Shown here one piece after another: positions 43,290 through 54,925 of a DNA stretch of 64,000 nt. The notes under the pieces were generated by a model. That model was not told where the DNA came from. It saw nothing but the letters and a program-made list of their open reading frames with translations, and searched no databases. The stretch comes from Candidatus Solirubrobacter pratensis (GTDB lineage Bacteria; Actinomycetota; Thermoleophilia; Solirubrobacterales; Solirubrobacteraceae). The first letter of the stretch is position 1; each line of letters begins with the position of its first letter. The position numbers and the translations under genes were made by a program. The stretch is taken from contig NZ_AUEK01000008.1 of the NCBI RefSeq assembly GCF_000425945.1, forward strand, positions 186,001 through 250,000. The letters run 5' to 3'.

Positions 43290-45275
43290 TTGCGCACCCC
43301 GTCGATCCTCGCCGGCGGCCTCGCCGCCGCGGCGGCAGCGGTCGCGGTGGGCCTCACGGCGGCCCACGCCGACACGCCGTCCGCGGTGGCCCCGTCGACC
43401 ACGCCGATCAAGCACCTGGTCGTGATCTTCGGCGAGAACATCTCGTTCGATCACTACTTCGGCACCTATCCGAACGCCGCCAACCCGCCCGGCGAGCCGC
43501 GCTTCAACGCGCTGCCCGACACGCCGTCGGTCAACGGCCTCAACCAGACGCTGCTCGAGAACAACCCGAACTCGGCGGCGCCGAAGCGGCTCGACCGCTC
43601 GCAGGCGGTCACCTGCTCGCAGAACCACGGCTACTCGGCCGAGCAGAGCGCGTTCGACAACGGCCTGATGGACAAGTTCCCCGAGAACACGGCGAGCGAC
43701 TCGTGCACGTTCTCGACGGGTCAGGGCAACGGCGTCGTCATGGACTACTACGACGGCAACACCGTCACCGGGATGTGGAACCTCGCGCAGCACTTCGCGA
43801 TGAGCGACAACTCGTTCGACACGAACTTCGGCCCCTCTACGGTCGGCGCGATCAACCTCATCAGCGGCCAGACGCACGGCACCGACCTGCCGACCGCCGG
43901 CGGCGTCGAGAACAACACCGTGATCGGCGACCCCGACCCGGCGGCCGAGCTCGACGACTGCGGCGTCGGCGGGGTGAAGATGTCCGGCAAGAACGTCGGC
44001 GACCTGCTCAACAAGCACAGCGTCACGTGGGGCTGGTTCCAGGGCGGCTTCCGGCCGACCTCGACGAGCAACGGCAAGTCCGTCTGCGGCGCGACACACG
44101 TCAACGTGGCCAACGGCTCGTCGAAGGACTACAGCGCGCACCACGAGCCGTTCGAGTACTACGCCTCGACGGCCAACCCGCACCACGTGGCGCCGACGTC
44201 GGTCAATGCCGTCGGCACGACCGACCCGGCCAACCACCAGTACGACCTCTCGGACTTCGACAAGGCGCTGGCCTCCGGCAACCTGCCGTCGGTGTCGTTC
44301 CTGAAGGCCGCCGCCTTCGAGGACGGCCACCCGAGCAACTCGGACCCGCTCGACGAGCAGCGCTTCGTCACCCGCACGATCAACGCGCTCGAGCAGTCCC
44401 CCGAGTGGAGCAGCACCGCCGTCGTCCTCGCCTACGACGACTCCGACGGCTGGTACGACCACGTCATGTCGCCGATCGTCAGCCCGTCGGCGGCCAACGC
44501 CGACCGGCTCAACGGCGCCGGCAAGTGCGGCAACGTGCCGGCGGGCTCCACGGCCTACACCGACCGCTGCGGCTACGGCCCGCGCCTGCCGCTGATGGTC
44601 GTCTCGCCGTACGCGAAGCAGAACTTCGTCGACCACTCGCTGACCGACCAGACCTCGATCCTGAAGTTCATCGAGGACAACTGGAACCTCGGCCGGATCG
44701 GCGACCAGTCCTTCGACGCGAAGGCCGGCTCGCTGGAGAACATGTTCGACTTCAGCGCCAACGGCAAGCGCGCGCCGAAGGTGTTCCTGGACCCGGAGAC
44801 CGGCGAGGTCGTCAAGACGCCGCCGGACGGCACGCCCTCGGGCAACCCGACCCCGACCCCGACGCCGGGCTTGCAGGGGCAGGTCACCGTGGGCGGCACG
44901 GTCGAGCACGGCAACGCCGACGACCTCTCGGTCGCCGCCGGGACCATCACTCCCCCGGCCAACGGCACGCCGGTCACGACGACCTCCGGCAAGCCCGCCA
45001 AGCTGAAGCTGTCCTGCTCGACCAAGGGCGGCGGCAAGAAGGTCAGCGTCTCGTGCACCGCCACGGGCACCGATGCGAAGAGCGCCGGCATCGCCGTCCG
45101 CTTCCGCATCGCCAAGGGCAGGTCGATCCTCGCCACCACCTCGACGAAGCTGTCAAAGGGCAAGACGAAGGCCACCCTGCGCTCCAAGAAGGCGCTCAAG
45201 GGCAAGTACACGCTGCGGATCGCGATCACGCACAAGGGCGGCGTGACGGGCATCTCGCAGTCGATCCGCCTCTAG
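43290..45275 (+). CDS. Secreted phosphoesterase (phospholipase C/acid phosphatase family)
   Basis: This is a 661-residue exported protein. The signal peptide starts at the TTG (LRTPSILAGGLAAAAAAVAVGL), with AAGGAG about seven bases upstream. The catalytic domain is of the phosphoesterase family: VVIFGENISFDHYFGTYPN at the start, MSDNSFDTNFGPSTVGAINLISGQTHG, then YDDSDGWYDHVMSP near the metal site. A Pro-Thr linker (GNPTPTPTPG) joins it to a C-terminal beta domain, perhaps for wall or substrate binding. It hydrolyses phosphodiesters such as phospholipids. It is separate from the efe genes, with 215 bases between. Confidence 0.88.
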   Translation: MRTPSILAGGLAAAAAAVAVGLTAAHADTPSAVAPSTTPIKHLVVIFGENISFDHYFGTYPNAANPPGEPRFNALPDTPSVNGLNQTLLENNPNSAAPKRLDRSQAVTCSQNHGYSAEQSAFDNGLMDKFPENTASDSCTFSTGQGNGVVMDYYDGNTVTGMWNLAQHFAMSDNSFDTNFGPSTVGAINLISGQTHGTDLPTAGGVENNTVIGDPDPAAELDDCGVGGVKMSGKNVGDLLNKHSVTWGWFQGGFRPTSTSNGKSVCGATHVNVANGSSKDYSAHHEPFEYYASTANPHHVAPTSVNAVGTTDPANHQYDLSDFDKALASGNLPSVSFLKAAAFEDGHPSNSDPLDEQRFVTRTINALEQSPEWSSTAVVLAYDDSDGWYDHVMSPIVSPSAANADRLNGAGKCGNVPAGSTAYTDRCGYGPRLPLMVVSPYAKQNFVDHSLTDQTSILKFIEDNWNLGRIGDQSFDAKAGSLENMFDFSANGKRAPKVFLDPETGEVVKTPPDGTPSGNPTPTPTPGLQGQVTVGGTVEHGNADDLSVAAGTITPPANGTPVTTTSGKPAKLKLSCSTKGGGKKVSVSCTATGTDAKSAGIAVRFRIAKGRSILATTSTKLSKGKTKATLRSKKALKGKYTLRIAITHKGGVTGISQSIRL

Positions 45276-45296
45276 CCACCGGGTCTGGACGCGCTG

Positions 45297-45350
45297 GGGG
45301 TGTGACGCTGGTCACACCCCTAGTTGCGCGCGCACCTACTGCGCTAATCT
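45297..45350 (+). promoter_or_regulatory. CRP-like palindrome and -10 upstream of the Clp gene
   Basis: GGGGTGTGACGCTGGTCACACCCC (45297-45320) is a perfect inverted repeat with 10-base arms, containing TGTGACGCTGGTCACA (45301-45316), which matches the CRP consensus TGTGA-N6-TCACA exactly. TAATCT (45345-45350) is a good -10, 36.5 bases from the palindrome centre. The inverted repeat could alternatively end the upstream phosphoesterase transcript, but no T-run follows. Confidence 0.55.
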
Positions 45351-45375
45351 GAGTCATCCCCACTGAGATTTGGAG

Positions 45376-47454
<2,079 letters not shown>

Positions 47455-47467
47455 AAGAACGCACCAC

Positions 47468-47495
47468 CCGCGGGCGCCGGAGACGGCGCCCCGCG
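47468..47495. terminator. Bidirectional hairpin between converging genes
   Basis: The 45-base gap between the converging Clp and acyl-CoA ligase genes holds an inverted repeat, CGCGGGCGCC / GGCGCCCCGCG, with a 6-base loop. There is no T-run, so it would be a GC-only hairpin terminator or a simple roadblock. Confidence 0.5.
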
Positions 47496-47499
47496 GCGC

Positions 47500-49128
47500 T
47501 CAACGCGCCGGCGCGGACTGGCGGTCCTTGAACTGCTCGCGCAGCGTCTTCTTCGAGAACTTCCCGACCGACGTCTTCGGCACCTCGTCGATCACCTCCA
47601 TGTCGTTCGGGATCCACCACTTCGGGACGCGCCCGGAGAGGAACTCCTTGAGCTCGTCGAGCGTCAGCTCCTCTCCCTCGGCGAGCACCACGCAGGCGAG
47701 CGGCCGCTCGCTCCAGCGCTCGTCCGGGATGCCGACGACCGCGGCCTCGGCGACCTTCGGGTGGGCCATGATCGCGTTCTCGAGCTCGACGGACGAGATC
47801 CACTCGCCGCCGGACTTCACGAGGTCCTTCGTGCGGTCGACGAGCCGCACATAGCCGTCCGGGCTGATCGTCGCGACGTCGCCGGTGCGCAGCCAGCCGT
47901 CCTCGGTGAACGAGTCCGGGGAGCGCTCGTCGTTGTAGTAGCCGGCCGCGACCCAGGGGCCCGCGGCCTGCAGCTCGCCGCGCGCCTCGCCGTCCCACGG
48001 CAGCTCCTCGTCGGTGCCGGGGTCGACGATGCGCAGGTCGACCAGCGCGATCGGGAGGCCCTGCGCCGCCCGCAGGTCGGCCAGCTCGTCCTCGGAGCGG
48101 TCCTGCAACGTCGACTTGATGCGACCTGTCGTCGCGACCGGGCTCGTCTCGGTCATCCCCCAGGCCTGCAGGATCGGCTGCCCGATCTGCTCGCGGTAGG
48201 CCTCCGAGAGGCTGCGCGGGACCGCCGAGCCGCCGCACAGGATCTCCCGCAGCGATGACAGGTCGCGCCCCTCGAGCTCCGGCAGGACGCCCATCCAGAT
48301 CGTCGGCACGCCGGCCGCGAGCGTCACCTTCTCGCGCTCCATCAGCTCCGCGAGCGGCTTCGGCTGGAGGTTCGGACCCGGCATGACGAGCGACGCGCCG
48401 GCCATCACCGCCGCCTGGCAGAGCCCCCACGCGTTGGCGTGGAACATCGGGACCACAGGCATCACGCGGTCGCGCTCGCTGACGCCGGCGGCGTCCGCGA
48501 GCATCGAGCCCATCGAGTGCAGGACGACCGAGCGGTGCGAGTAGACGACGCCCTTGGGATGGCCGGTGGTGCCGCTCGTGTAGCACATGGCCGCCGCCTG
48601 GTTCTCGTCCTCGATCGAGAACTTCGCGACCGGCTCGGCCCCGGCGAGCAGCTCCTCGTAGTGGAGCACGCGCGGGTCGTCCGGGATCTCCGCGTCGTCG
48701 CCGTCGTCCATGACGACCACGTGCTTGACGGTCTTGAACGAGTCGACCAGCGGCCACAGCACGTGCAGCAGCGACCGGTCGGCGAAGACGATCTCGTCCT
48801 CCGCGTGGTCGGCGATGTAGACGACGTCATCCGGGAAGAGGCGGATGTTGAGCGTGTGCAGGACGCGGCCGCTGCACGGCGCGGCGAAGTACAGCTCGAG
48901 GTGGCGGACGGTGTTCCACGCGAACGTCGCGACGCGGCCGTCGGCGGAGATCCCGAGCGCGTCCAGCGCGCCCGCCAACCGGCGGGTCCGCTCCGCCCAC
49001 TCGCCGTAGGTCGTGCGCTCGACTCCGCCGCGTGTGACGGTCACGAGCTCCTTGTCGGCGAACAGCCGCTCGGCGCGGCCGAACAGGTGCGGCAGCGTCA
49101 GCTGATAGGACGACATCAGGCCCTGCAT
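47500..49128 (-). CDS. Long-chain acyl-CoA synthetase (AMP-forming)
   Basis: This is a 542-residue ANL-family ligase. The phosphate-binding loop is [11 protein letters not shown], followed by [12 protein letters not shown] and the adenylation motif WGMTETSP. The C-terminal DGWLRTGD, then GKFSKKTL with the catalytic lysine near the end, completes the set. It activates fatty acids with ATP and CoA. The start ATG at 49128 has GAAGGAG five bases upstream, so it is leadered. It may supply acyl-CoA for the desaturase and cyclopropane synthase that follow on the other strand. Confidence 0.92.
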   Translation of the reverse strand: MQGLMSSYQLTLPHLFGRAERLFADKELVTVTRGGVERTTYGEWAERTRRLAGALDALGISADGRVATFAWNTVRHLELYFAAPCSGRVLHTLNIRLFPDDVVYIADHAEDEIVFADRSLLHVLWPLVDSFKTVKHVVVMDDGDDAEIPDDPRVLHYEELLAGAEPVAKFSIEDENQAAAMCYTSGTTGHPKGVVYSHRSVVLHSMGSMLADAAGVSERDRVMPVVPMFHANAWGLCQAAVMAGASLVMPGPNLQPKPLAELMEREKVTLAAGVPTIWMGVLPELEGRDLSSLREILCGGSAVPRSLSEAYREQIGQPILQAWGMTETSPVATTGRIKSTLQDRSEDELADLRAAQGLPIALVDLRIVDPGTDEELPWDGEARGELQAAGPWVAAGYYNDERSPDSFTEDGWLRTGDVATISPDGYVRLVDRTKDLVKSGGEWISSVELENAIMAHPKVAEAAVVGIPDERWSERPLACVVLAEGEELTLDELKEFLSGRVPKWWIPNDMEVIDEVPKTSVGKFSKKTLREQFKDRQSAPAR

Positions 49129-49207
49129 GCGCTCTCCTTCCCCGGAACGGCTCAAGCGTAGGCGAAAGTCCAGCGCAGAGTCACCTTTCCGGTGCCAAGG
49201 TTGAAGC

Positions 49208-50803
49208 GTGCTCAAGGCGGCGGGACGTCACGCCGATCTCGCAGACGTGAGGAGACTTGCGCTGGTCGCCCTCGCGCTCCTCGCCGGGTGCGCCCCGCCG
49301 GCGGCCCGGCCGGCGCCGACCCCGCTCGCACCGGTGCCCGCCGTACCCGACGACCGCGGCGCCCGTGACGTCGCGTACGCGAACGCGCGGCGGGCGCAGG
49401 CGGAGGCCGCCGCGCGGCTGCGCGCCGCGATCGCGCAGGCGCGCCGCTCGCCCACGGTCTTCGGCGCGCTGCGCGCCGCGCGGCTCACGGGCCGCATCAC
49501 CCCCGCCGCCGAGGCGCGGCTGCGCGGAGACTGGGCACGCGCCAACGCGACGCTCTGGACGCTGGCCGGCGTGCGGCGGAGCGAGCTCGCGTACGTCATC
49601 GGCGCGGTCTCCTCGCTCGCGGCCCAGCGCGCGCTGACCGCCGGGCGGATCGCGCCGGCGTTCCTGATCCTGCGCACCAACACGACGTTCTGGGCCCGCG
49701 CGCCGATGCCCGCGAGCGGCTACCGGACGACCTTCGGACGGGACCCCGCGATCTTCCAGTACTACCCGGGCCACGGCATGCAGCTCCAGCCGCTTGCGAG
49801 CTGGGGCAAGGCGAACGCGCTCGCCGGCGCATGCCTGAAGGCGCTGCGGACGGGCAGCCGCAAGCATCCGTGCCGGCATGCCGCGCTGACCGCGACCCTC
49901 GACCGGCTCTCGGCGCTTGCGGCGACGCGCAGCGGCTACACCGCGTGGGAGTACTACTTCGCCTACGGCACGGGCACGCCGCCGTGGGTCAGCGGGATGA
50001 CGCAGGCCACCGCCGCGCAGGCGCTCGCGCGCGGCTATCGCGCGCTCGGCGAGGAGCGCTGGCGGCGGACCGCACTGCGCGCGCTCGGCGCGTTCGAGCA
50101 GCCGCCGCCGCTCGGCGTCTCGGTGCCCGCGCCGGGCGGGAACCAATACCTCCTGTACTCGTTCGCGCCCGGCTACCGGGTGATCAACGCCGACCTGCAG
50201 GCCGTGCTCGGGCTGCGCGACACGGCGACGCTCACGCACTCGGCCGTCGCGCGCCGGCTGTTCCGCCGCGGCGACCGTGCCGCGCGACGCGCCGTCGCCG
50301 GCTTCGACACGGGCGCCTGGTCGCTCTACTCCGCCCGCGGCGCGGAGTCGACGCTCGACTACCACGTGCTCACGGCCAGCTTCCTGAAAGGGCTGTGCGA
50401 GCGCCTGCAGGCCAAGGTCTACTGCCGCACGGGCGCGCGCTTCAAGCGCTACGAGAAGGAGCCGACCAAGATCGCCGTCGCACCGGTGCGCAAGCCGCGC
50501 GCGTTCAGCGCGACCCGGCTCGCGTTCACACTGTCGAAGATCTCAGCGGTCAAGGTGACCGTCCGGGGAACACGCGGGCTCGGCTTCTCGCGCGAGCTCC
50601 AGCTCCCTCGCGGGCGCCACATGCTGGCGTGGAACCCGCCGGGACGCGGCCGCTACCGGCTGCGCATCGAGGCGCGCGGGCCGAGCGGCCCGGCGGGCGT
50701 CGTTCAGACGACGATCCGCGTCACGCGGCCGATGCCGAGGCACAAGAAGAAGCACGGGCGTCATCACGATGACGCGAAGCGGCGCGCCGCTAACACCGCT
50801 TAG
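49208..50803 (+). CDS. D-glucuronyl C5-epimerase-like lipoprotein
   Basis: This 531-residue protein has a lipobox LALLAGC near residues 18-24 and is therefore membrane-anchored outside the cell. The C-terminal half resembles glucuronyl C5-epimerase: YYPGHGMQLQPLASWGKANAL, NQYLLYSFAPGYRVINADLQA and TGAWSLYSARGAESTLDYHVLTASFLKGL, the last two being the family's core. It may epimerise uronic acids of a surface polysaccharide, or act as a helical-barrel glycan-binding protein. GTG 49247 is an alternative start that would put the lipobox closer to the N-terminus. Confidence 0.78.
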   Translation: MLKAAGRHADLADVRRLALVALALLAGCAPPAARPAPTPLAPVPAVPDDRGARDVAYANARRAQAEAAARLRAAIAQARRSPTVFGALRAARLTGRITPAAEARLRGDWARANATLWTLAGVRRSELAYVIGAVSSLAAQRALTAGRIAPAFLILRTNTTFWARAPMPASGYRTTFGRDPAIFQYYPGHGMQLQPLASWGKANALAGACLKALRTGSRKHPCRHAALTATLDRLSALAATRSGYTAWEYYFAYGTGTPPWVSGMTQATAAQALARGYRALGEERWRRTALRALGAFEQPPPLGVSVPAPGGNQYLLYSFAPGYRVINADLQAVLGLRDTATLTHSAVARRLFRRGDRAARRAVAGFDTGAWSLYSARGAESTLDYHVLTASFLKGLCERLQAKVYCRTGARFKRYEKEPTKIAVAPVRKPRAFSATRLAFTLSKISAVKVTVRGTRGLGFSRELQLPRGRHMLAWNPPGRGRYRLRIEARGPSGPAGVVQTTIRVTRPMPRHKKKHGRHHDDAKRRAANTA

Positions 50804-50862
50804 CCAACTCTTCCGCCGGTGGCGCGTCGCGGCGCTGGAGTCCATGACAGACTTGGGTCCCG

Positions 50863-51798
50863 ATGTCCGCCACCATCACCCCGACCGACCGCGATGACGT
50901 CCAACCCGTCGCCAACGAAACGCTTGACCGTTTTCTGACCGGAACGGTCACGGTGATTCCAGTGCTGTGCCTCGGCGTCGTGGGCTGGCAGTTGTGGGCC
51001 GAGGTCCTCGGCTGGAGCGACCTGATCGTCTTCGCGATCATGTATGTCGTGACCGGGCTCGGCGTGACGGTGGGCTTCCACCGCCTGTTCACGCACCGCT
51101 CGTTCAAGACCGGCAAGACCGTGCGCGCGATCCTCGCGATCCTCGGCTCGGCCGCGATCGAAGGGCCGGTGATCTCCTGGGTCGCCGACCATCGCAAGCA
51201 CCACGCGTTCTCCGACAAGGAGGGCGACCCGCATTCCCCGCACGTCGACCGCGGCTCCGGCGTCACTGGCGCGCTCAAGGGCCTGCTGCACGCCCACGTC
51301 GGCTGGCTGTTCATCCACACCCAGCGCGGGCTGAAGACGCGCTACGCGCCGGACCTGCTGGCCGACCCGGTCGTGCGCAAGATCTCCGACACGTTCGTCG
51401 TGTGGGTGATCGCCGGTCTGGCCGCGCCGTTCGTGCTCGGCTGGCTGATCGGCGGGACGGTCGCCGACGGGCTGACCGGCCTGCTGTGGGGCGGCGCGGT
51501 GCGGATGCTCGTCCTGCACCACGCGACCTACAGCATCAACTCGCTCTGCCACTTCTTCGGGCGGCGCCGGTTCAAGACCGGCGACGAGTCGCGCAACCTC
51601 TTCTGGCTGTCGTTCTTCACGTTCGGCGAGGCGTGGCACAACAACCACCACGCGTTCCCGACGTCGGCCCGCCACGGTATGCGCGCCTGGCAGTTCGATC
51701 CCTCCGCCTGGGTCATCTGGGCGCTGGAGAAGACGGGCCTGGCGTGGGACGTCGTGAAGATCTCTCCGGAACGGCAGGCGGCTAAGCTCGCGGCGTGA
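50863..51798 (+). CDS. Fatty-acyl-CoA (Delta9) desaturase
   Basis: This is a 311-residue membrane desaturase with the three His boxes HRLFTH (about 71-76), HRKHH and HNNHH, and four or five helices. It should introduce a double bond into acyl-CoA or phospholipid acyl chains. The next gene, a cyclopropane synthase, modifies the same double bonds, so the pair makes sense. A strong hairpin follows the gene. Confidence 0.92.
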   Translation: MSATITPTDRDDVQPVANETLDRFLTGTVTVIPVLCLGVVGWQLWAEVLGWSDLIVFAIMYVVTGLGVTVGFHRLFTHRSFKTGKTVRAILAILGSAAIEGPVISWVADHRKHHAFSDKEGDPHSPHVDRGSGVTGALKGLLHAHVGWLFIHTQRGLKTRYAPDLLADPVVRKISDTFVVWVIAGLAAPFVLGWLIGGTVADGLTGLLWGGAVRMLVLHHATYSINSLCHFFGRRRFKTGDESRNLFWLSFFTFGEAWHNNHHAFPTSARHGMRAWQFDPSAWVIWALEKTGLAWDVVKISPERQAAKLAA

Positions 51799-51830
51799 GT
51801 GGCAACGACTCGCCCCAAAGGGCTCGCGTT

Positions 51831-51867
51831 GCCGGGAGCAATCGCCCAGGGGGCGATTCTCCCGGGC
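51831..51867 (+). terminator. Long hairpin between desaturase and cyclopropane synthase
   Basis: GCCGGGAG-C-AATCGCCC pairs with GGGCGATT-CTCCC-GGGC across the loop AGG, giving a stem of about 17 pairs with one bulge. It starts 33 bases after the desaturase stop and ends 12 bases before the ATG of the next gene. It may attenuate or stabilise transcripts rather than fully terminate. Confidence 0.5.
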
Positions 51868-51878
51868 GCGGTGAATCG

Positions 51879-53090
51879 ATGAGTGATACCTCGGACCTGA
51901 AGGACGCGCTGGCTGCGGCGCTCCCGGAGCGGCCCTTCCGCCTGGAGCTGTGGGATGGGACGGCGCTGGACTCGACCACGAACGGCGGACCGCCCGGCCC
52001 GACGTTCCGCCTGACCTCTCCGACCGCGCTCGGCCACGTGCTGCGCGCGCCGAGCCAGCTCGGCGTGGGCCGCGCCTACGTCAGCGGCGGGATCGACGTC
52101 GACGACATCGACGCGGCGCTCGCGCTGCTGGCGAGCTGGAGCCCGCCGCCGATCGACACGCGGACCAAGAAGGACATCGCGCTCGCGGCGATCAAGGCCG
52201 GCGCGCTCCGGCAAGTGCCGAAGGTGCCCGCGATGGAGCTGCGGCCGAAGGGCAAGCGCCACTCGCTCATGCGCGACAAGCGCGCGGTGACGCACCACTA
52301 CGACCTCTCCAACGAGTACTTCGCGCTGTTCCTCGACGAGTCGATGACGTACTCGTGCGCGATCTTCTCGCGCGGAGCCGAGACGCTCGAGGAGGCGCAG
52401 TTCACCAAGCGCGACCTCGTGTGCACCAAGCTCGGCCTCAAGGCGGGCGACCGCGTGCTCGACGTCGGCTGCGGCTGGGGCGCGTTCGCGATCCACGCGG
52501 CGAAGGAGTACGGCGCGCACGTGACCGGCATCACGCTGTCGGAGCCGCAGGCGCGGCTGGCGCGCGAGCGTGCGGCGACGGCCGGCGTGGCGGACAAGGT
52601 CGACATCCGCGTGATGGACTACCGCGAGATCAAGGGCGAGACGTTCGACGCGATCGCCTCGATCGGCATGGTCGAGCACGTCGGCAGCGTCAACATCGAC
52701 CTCTACGCGGCGAACCTGGCGTCGCTGCTCAAGCCCGGCGGCCGGTTGCTCAACCACGGCATCGCGCGCCTGCGCGTCGGCGAAGCCGAGGCGGGTCCGT
52801 TCTCGGAGCGCTACGTGTTCCCGGACGCGGCGCCGCTGCACCTGTCGCGGATCCAGCTCGCCCTGGAGCGCGCCGGCTTCCACACCGAGCACGTCGAGGA
52901 CTTCCCGCAGGACTACGCGCGCACGCTGCTGGAGTGGCAGAAGCGCTTCGAGGCGAACATCGAGCGGGCACGGCAGCTCGGCGGCGACGAGCGGACGCGC
53001 GTGTGGCGCATCTACCTGCGCGTCTCCCGTCAGGGCTTCGAGAGCGGCTTCATCTCGGTCTACCAGGTGCGCGCGACGCTGCCTGCCTGA
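51879..53090 (+). CDS. Cyclopropane-fatty-acyl-phospholipid synthase-type methyltransferase
   Basis: This protein of about 403 residues has the CFA hallmarks: THHYDLSNEYFALFLDESMTYSCAIF, the SAM site VLDVGCGWGAFAIHAA, and ASIGMVEHVGSVN. It uses SAM to methylate the double bonds of acyl chains. A GTG at 51795 would add 28 residues, but they lie in the hairpin, so the ATG at 51879 is preferred. It follows the desaturase that makes its substrate. Confidence 0.92.
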   Translation: MSDTSDLKDALAAALPERPFRLELWDGTALDSTTNGGPPGPTFRLTSPTALGHVLRAPSQLGVGRAYVSGGIDVDDIDAALALLASWSPPPIDTRTKKDIALAAIKAGALRQVPKVPAMELRPKGKRHSLMRDKRAVTHHYDLSNEYFALFLDESMTYSCAIFSRGAETLEEAQFTKRDLVCTKLGLKAGDRVLDVGCGWGAFAIHAAKEYGAHVTGITLSEPQARLARERAATAGVADKVDIRVMDYREIKGETFDAIASIGMVEHVGSVNIDLYAANLASLLKPGGRLLNHGIARLRVGEAEAGPFSERYVFPDAAPLHLSRIQLALERAGFHTEHVEDFPQDYARTLLEWQKRFEANIERARQLGGDERTRVWRIYLRVSRQGFESGFISVYQVRATLPA

Positions 53091-53243
53091 CGGCTCGGCT
53101 ACACTGTTGTTCGACGGGCGGCGATCCTGCCCCCGTGAGGTTGCCGCAGTTCTGAGTCCCGCCTACGCGCGGTTCGGGCCAGCCATCAGCCTCCCGAACC
53201 GTTCGCGGCTCATCGAACGCCGCCGTTCAACAGGAGCTTTTCC

Positions 53244-54527
53244 TTGTCACAGCAGTCCTTCGCCGATCTCGGCGTATCCGAACCCGTCGTGCGCGCGCTC
53301 GCCGCGCGCGGCGCGAAGACCCCGTTCGCCATCCAGTCGCTGGTCATCGCCGACGTGCTCGCCGGCCGCGACGTCCTCGCCAAGTCCCCCACGGGCTCCG
53401 GCAAGACGCTCGCGTTCGCGACGCCGCTGGTGGACCGCCTGGACTCCAACGGGCCCAAGCAGTCGGCGCTGATCCTCGCGCCGACGCGCGAGCTGGTCTC
53501 GCAGATCGTCGAGGAGATGCGGCCGCTGGCGCATGCGCGGGCGCTCAAGGTCGCCTCCGTGTACGGCGGCGTCGGCTTCGACAAGCAGACGCGCGATGCG
53601 CGTGCCGCGCACGTGATCGTCGCCACCCCGGGCCGGCTCGAGGACCTGCTCGCGCGGCGGACGTTCTCGCTGGCCAAGGTGCGGATGCTCGTGCTCGACG
53701 AGGCCGACCGGATGCTCGACATGGGCTTCCGCCCGGCCGTCGACCGGCTCGTGGCGCAGTGCCCGGACGAGCGCCAGACGCTCTTCTTCTCGGCGACGCT
53801 CGACGGCGAGGCCGGCCGCGTGGCCGAGCGGTACACCGTCGACGCCGCCCTGCACGAGCACCGTCCCGCGCCCGAGCGCAAGGCCGACATCGAGCACCGC
53901 TTCCGTGCGGTCTCGCGCGACGATCGCATCGACGCGCTGGTCGAGGAGCTCGGCGCCGCCGACCGCGAGCTGGCGCTCGTGTTCGTGCGCACCAAGCGCG
54001 GCGCGGACCGGCTCGTGAAGAAGCTCGACGGCGCCGGCGTGCGCGCGGTGGCGATGCACGGGAACAAGTCGCAGAACCAGCGCGAGCGCGCGCTGGCCGC
54101 GTTCAGCTCCGGCCGCGCCGACACGCTCGTCGCGACCGACGTCGCCGCCCGCGGGATCGACGTCACGGGCATCTCGCACGTCATCAACTTCGACGCCCCC
54201 GAGGACCGCGAGAGCTACGTCCACCGTATCGGCCGCACAGGCCGCGCGGGCCGCACGGGCGTCGGCATCACGTTCGTCGAGGTCGACCAGGTGCGCGACG
54301 TCGGCAAGATCGCGGCGGACCTGCGCCTGCACGCCGAGTTCGAGCGCGCGGGCCTCGCGGCCCCGCGCCCGCACGTCACGTCCGGCCGCGGACCGGCCGC
54401 GAAGGGCGAAGCCCGCCGCCGCGCCCGCCCCCAGGGCAGCGCCCGCCCCCACGCGGACGGCGGCGGCCCCGCGAGCGGGCGTCCCCGGCGCGGCCGGCGG
54501 CGCGCGCCGCGCAGCCAGGCGTCGTAG
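53244..54527 (+). CDS. DEAD-box RNA helicase
   Basis: This is a 427-residue helicase. Q motif FADLGVSEPVVRALAARGAKTPFAIQS, motif I SPTGSGKT, DEAD in MLVLDEADRMLDMG, SAT in FFSATLDG, and HRIGRTGRAGRTG are all present. The C-terminal tail is rich in Arg and Gly and probably binds RNA. It unwinds RNA in ribosome assembly or cold adaptation. The TTG start has AGGAG seven bases upstream, and a 150-base untranslated region precedes it. Confidence 0.92.
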   Translation: MSQQSFADLGVSEPVVRALAARGAKTPFAIQSLVIADVLAGRDVLAKSPTGSGKTLAFATPLVDRLDSNGPKQSALILAPTRELVSQIVEEMRPLAHARALKVASVYGGVGFDKQTRDARAAHVIVATPGRLEDLLARRTFSLAKVRMLVLDEADRMLDMGFRPAVDRLVAQCPDERQTLFFSATLDGEAGRVAERYTVDAALHEHRPAPERKADIEHRFRAVSRDDRIDALVEELGAADRELALVFVRTKRGADRLVKKLDGAGVRAVAMHGNKSQNQRERALAAFSSGRADTLVATDVAARGIDVTGISHVINFDAPEDRESYVHRIGRTGRAGRTGVGITFVEVDQVRDVGKIAADLRLHAEFERAGLAAPRPHVTSGRGPAAKGEARRRARPQGSARPHADGGGPASGRPRRGRRRAPRSQAS

Positions 54528-54610
54528 GCATCGCTTCCGCGCGCCGCGGGGTCGGCGGCGCGCGCCGCGACCTCGGGCCGCGCGTCACCGCGGCGCCGTT
54601 GCGCCGCCCC

Positions 54611-54765
54611 GCGAGTCGCCGCTCGCCACGGCGCGATCTCCGCGAGTCGCCGCTCGCCGCGGCGCGATCTCCGCGAGTCGCCGCGCGCCTCGGCGCGATC
54701 TCCGCGAGTCGCCGCGCGCCTCGGCGCGATCTCCGCGAGTCGCCGCGCGCCTCGGCGCGGCCTCC
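54611..54765 (+). repeat. Five tandem copies of a 31-base unit
   Basis: The unit (consensus GCGAGTCGCCGCGCGCCTCG plus GCGCGATCTCC) starts at 54611, 54642, 54673, 54704 and 54735 and fades at 54766. Copies differ at a few bases. There are no spacers, so it is not a CRISPR. The whole 400-base stretch 54528-54925 has no plausible gene; it contains this array, the dispersed repeat (54789-54821) and a GCGCGCG-AAA-CGCGCGC hairpin (54864-54880). Confidence 0.8.
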
Positions 54766-54788
54766 GCGCTGCGCCTCTCCGGGAGCGG

Positions 54789-54821
54789 GAACTGCGCTGG
54801 TAAGGGAGTGGGTCCTTTCGG
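54789..54821 (+). repeat. Dispersed repeat, copy 2
   Basis: This 33-base segment is 30/33 identical to 30095-30127 on the same strand. It lies just after the 31-base tandem array and before the cytochrome c gene. Confidence 0.7.
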
Positions 54822-54925
54822 GACCGGGCCCGATGCCTCAGCGGGGCGCGGACGTGGTCGATCGCGCGCGAAACGCGCGCGCTCTCCGCGCACTTCCTTA
54901 CTGCATGCGTTTGACGGGCGCGGCG

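Noticed and set aside
45297-45320. Intrinsic terminator of the phosphoesterase gene.
   Set aside because: The inverted repeat is perfect, but no T-run follows and the core equals the CRP consensus, so a regulator site is the better reading; termination is not excluded.
54611-54765. The 31-base repeats as a CRISPR array.
   Set aside because: Units are contiguous without spacers and there are no cas genes.
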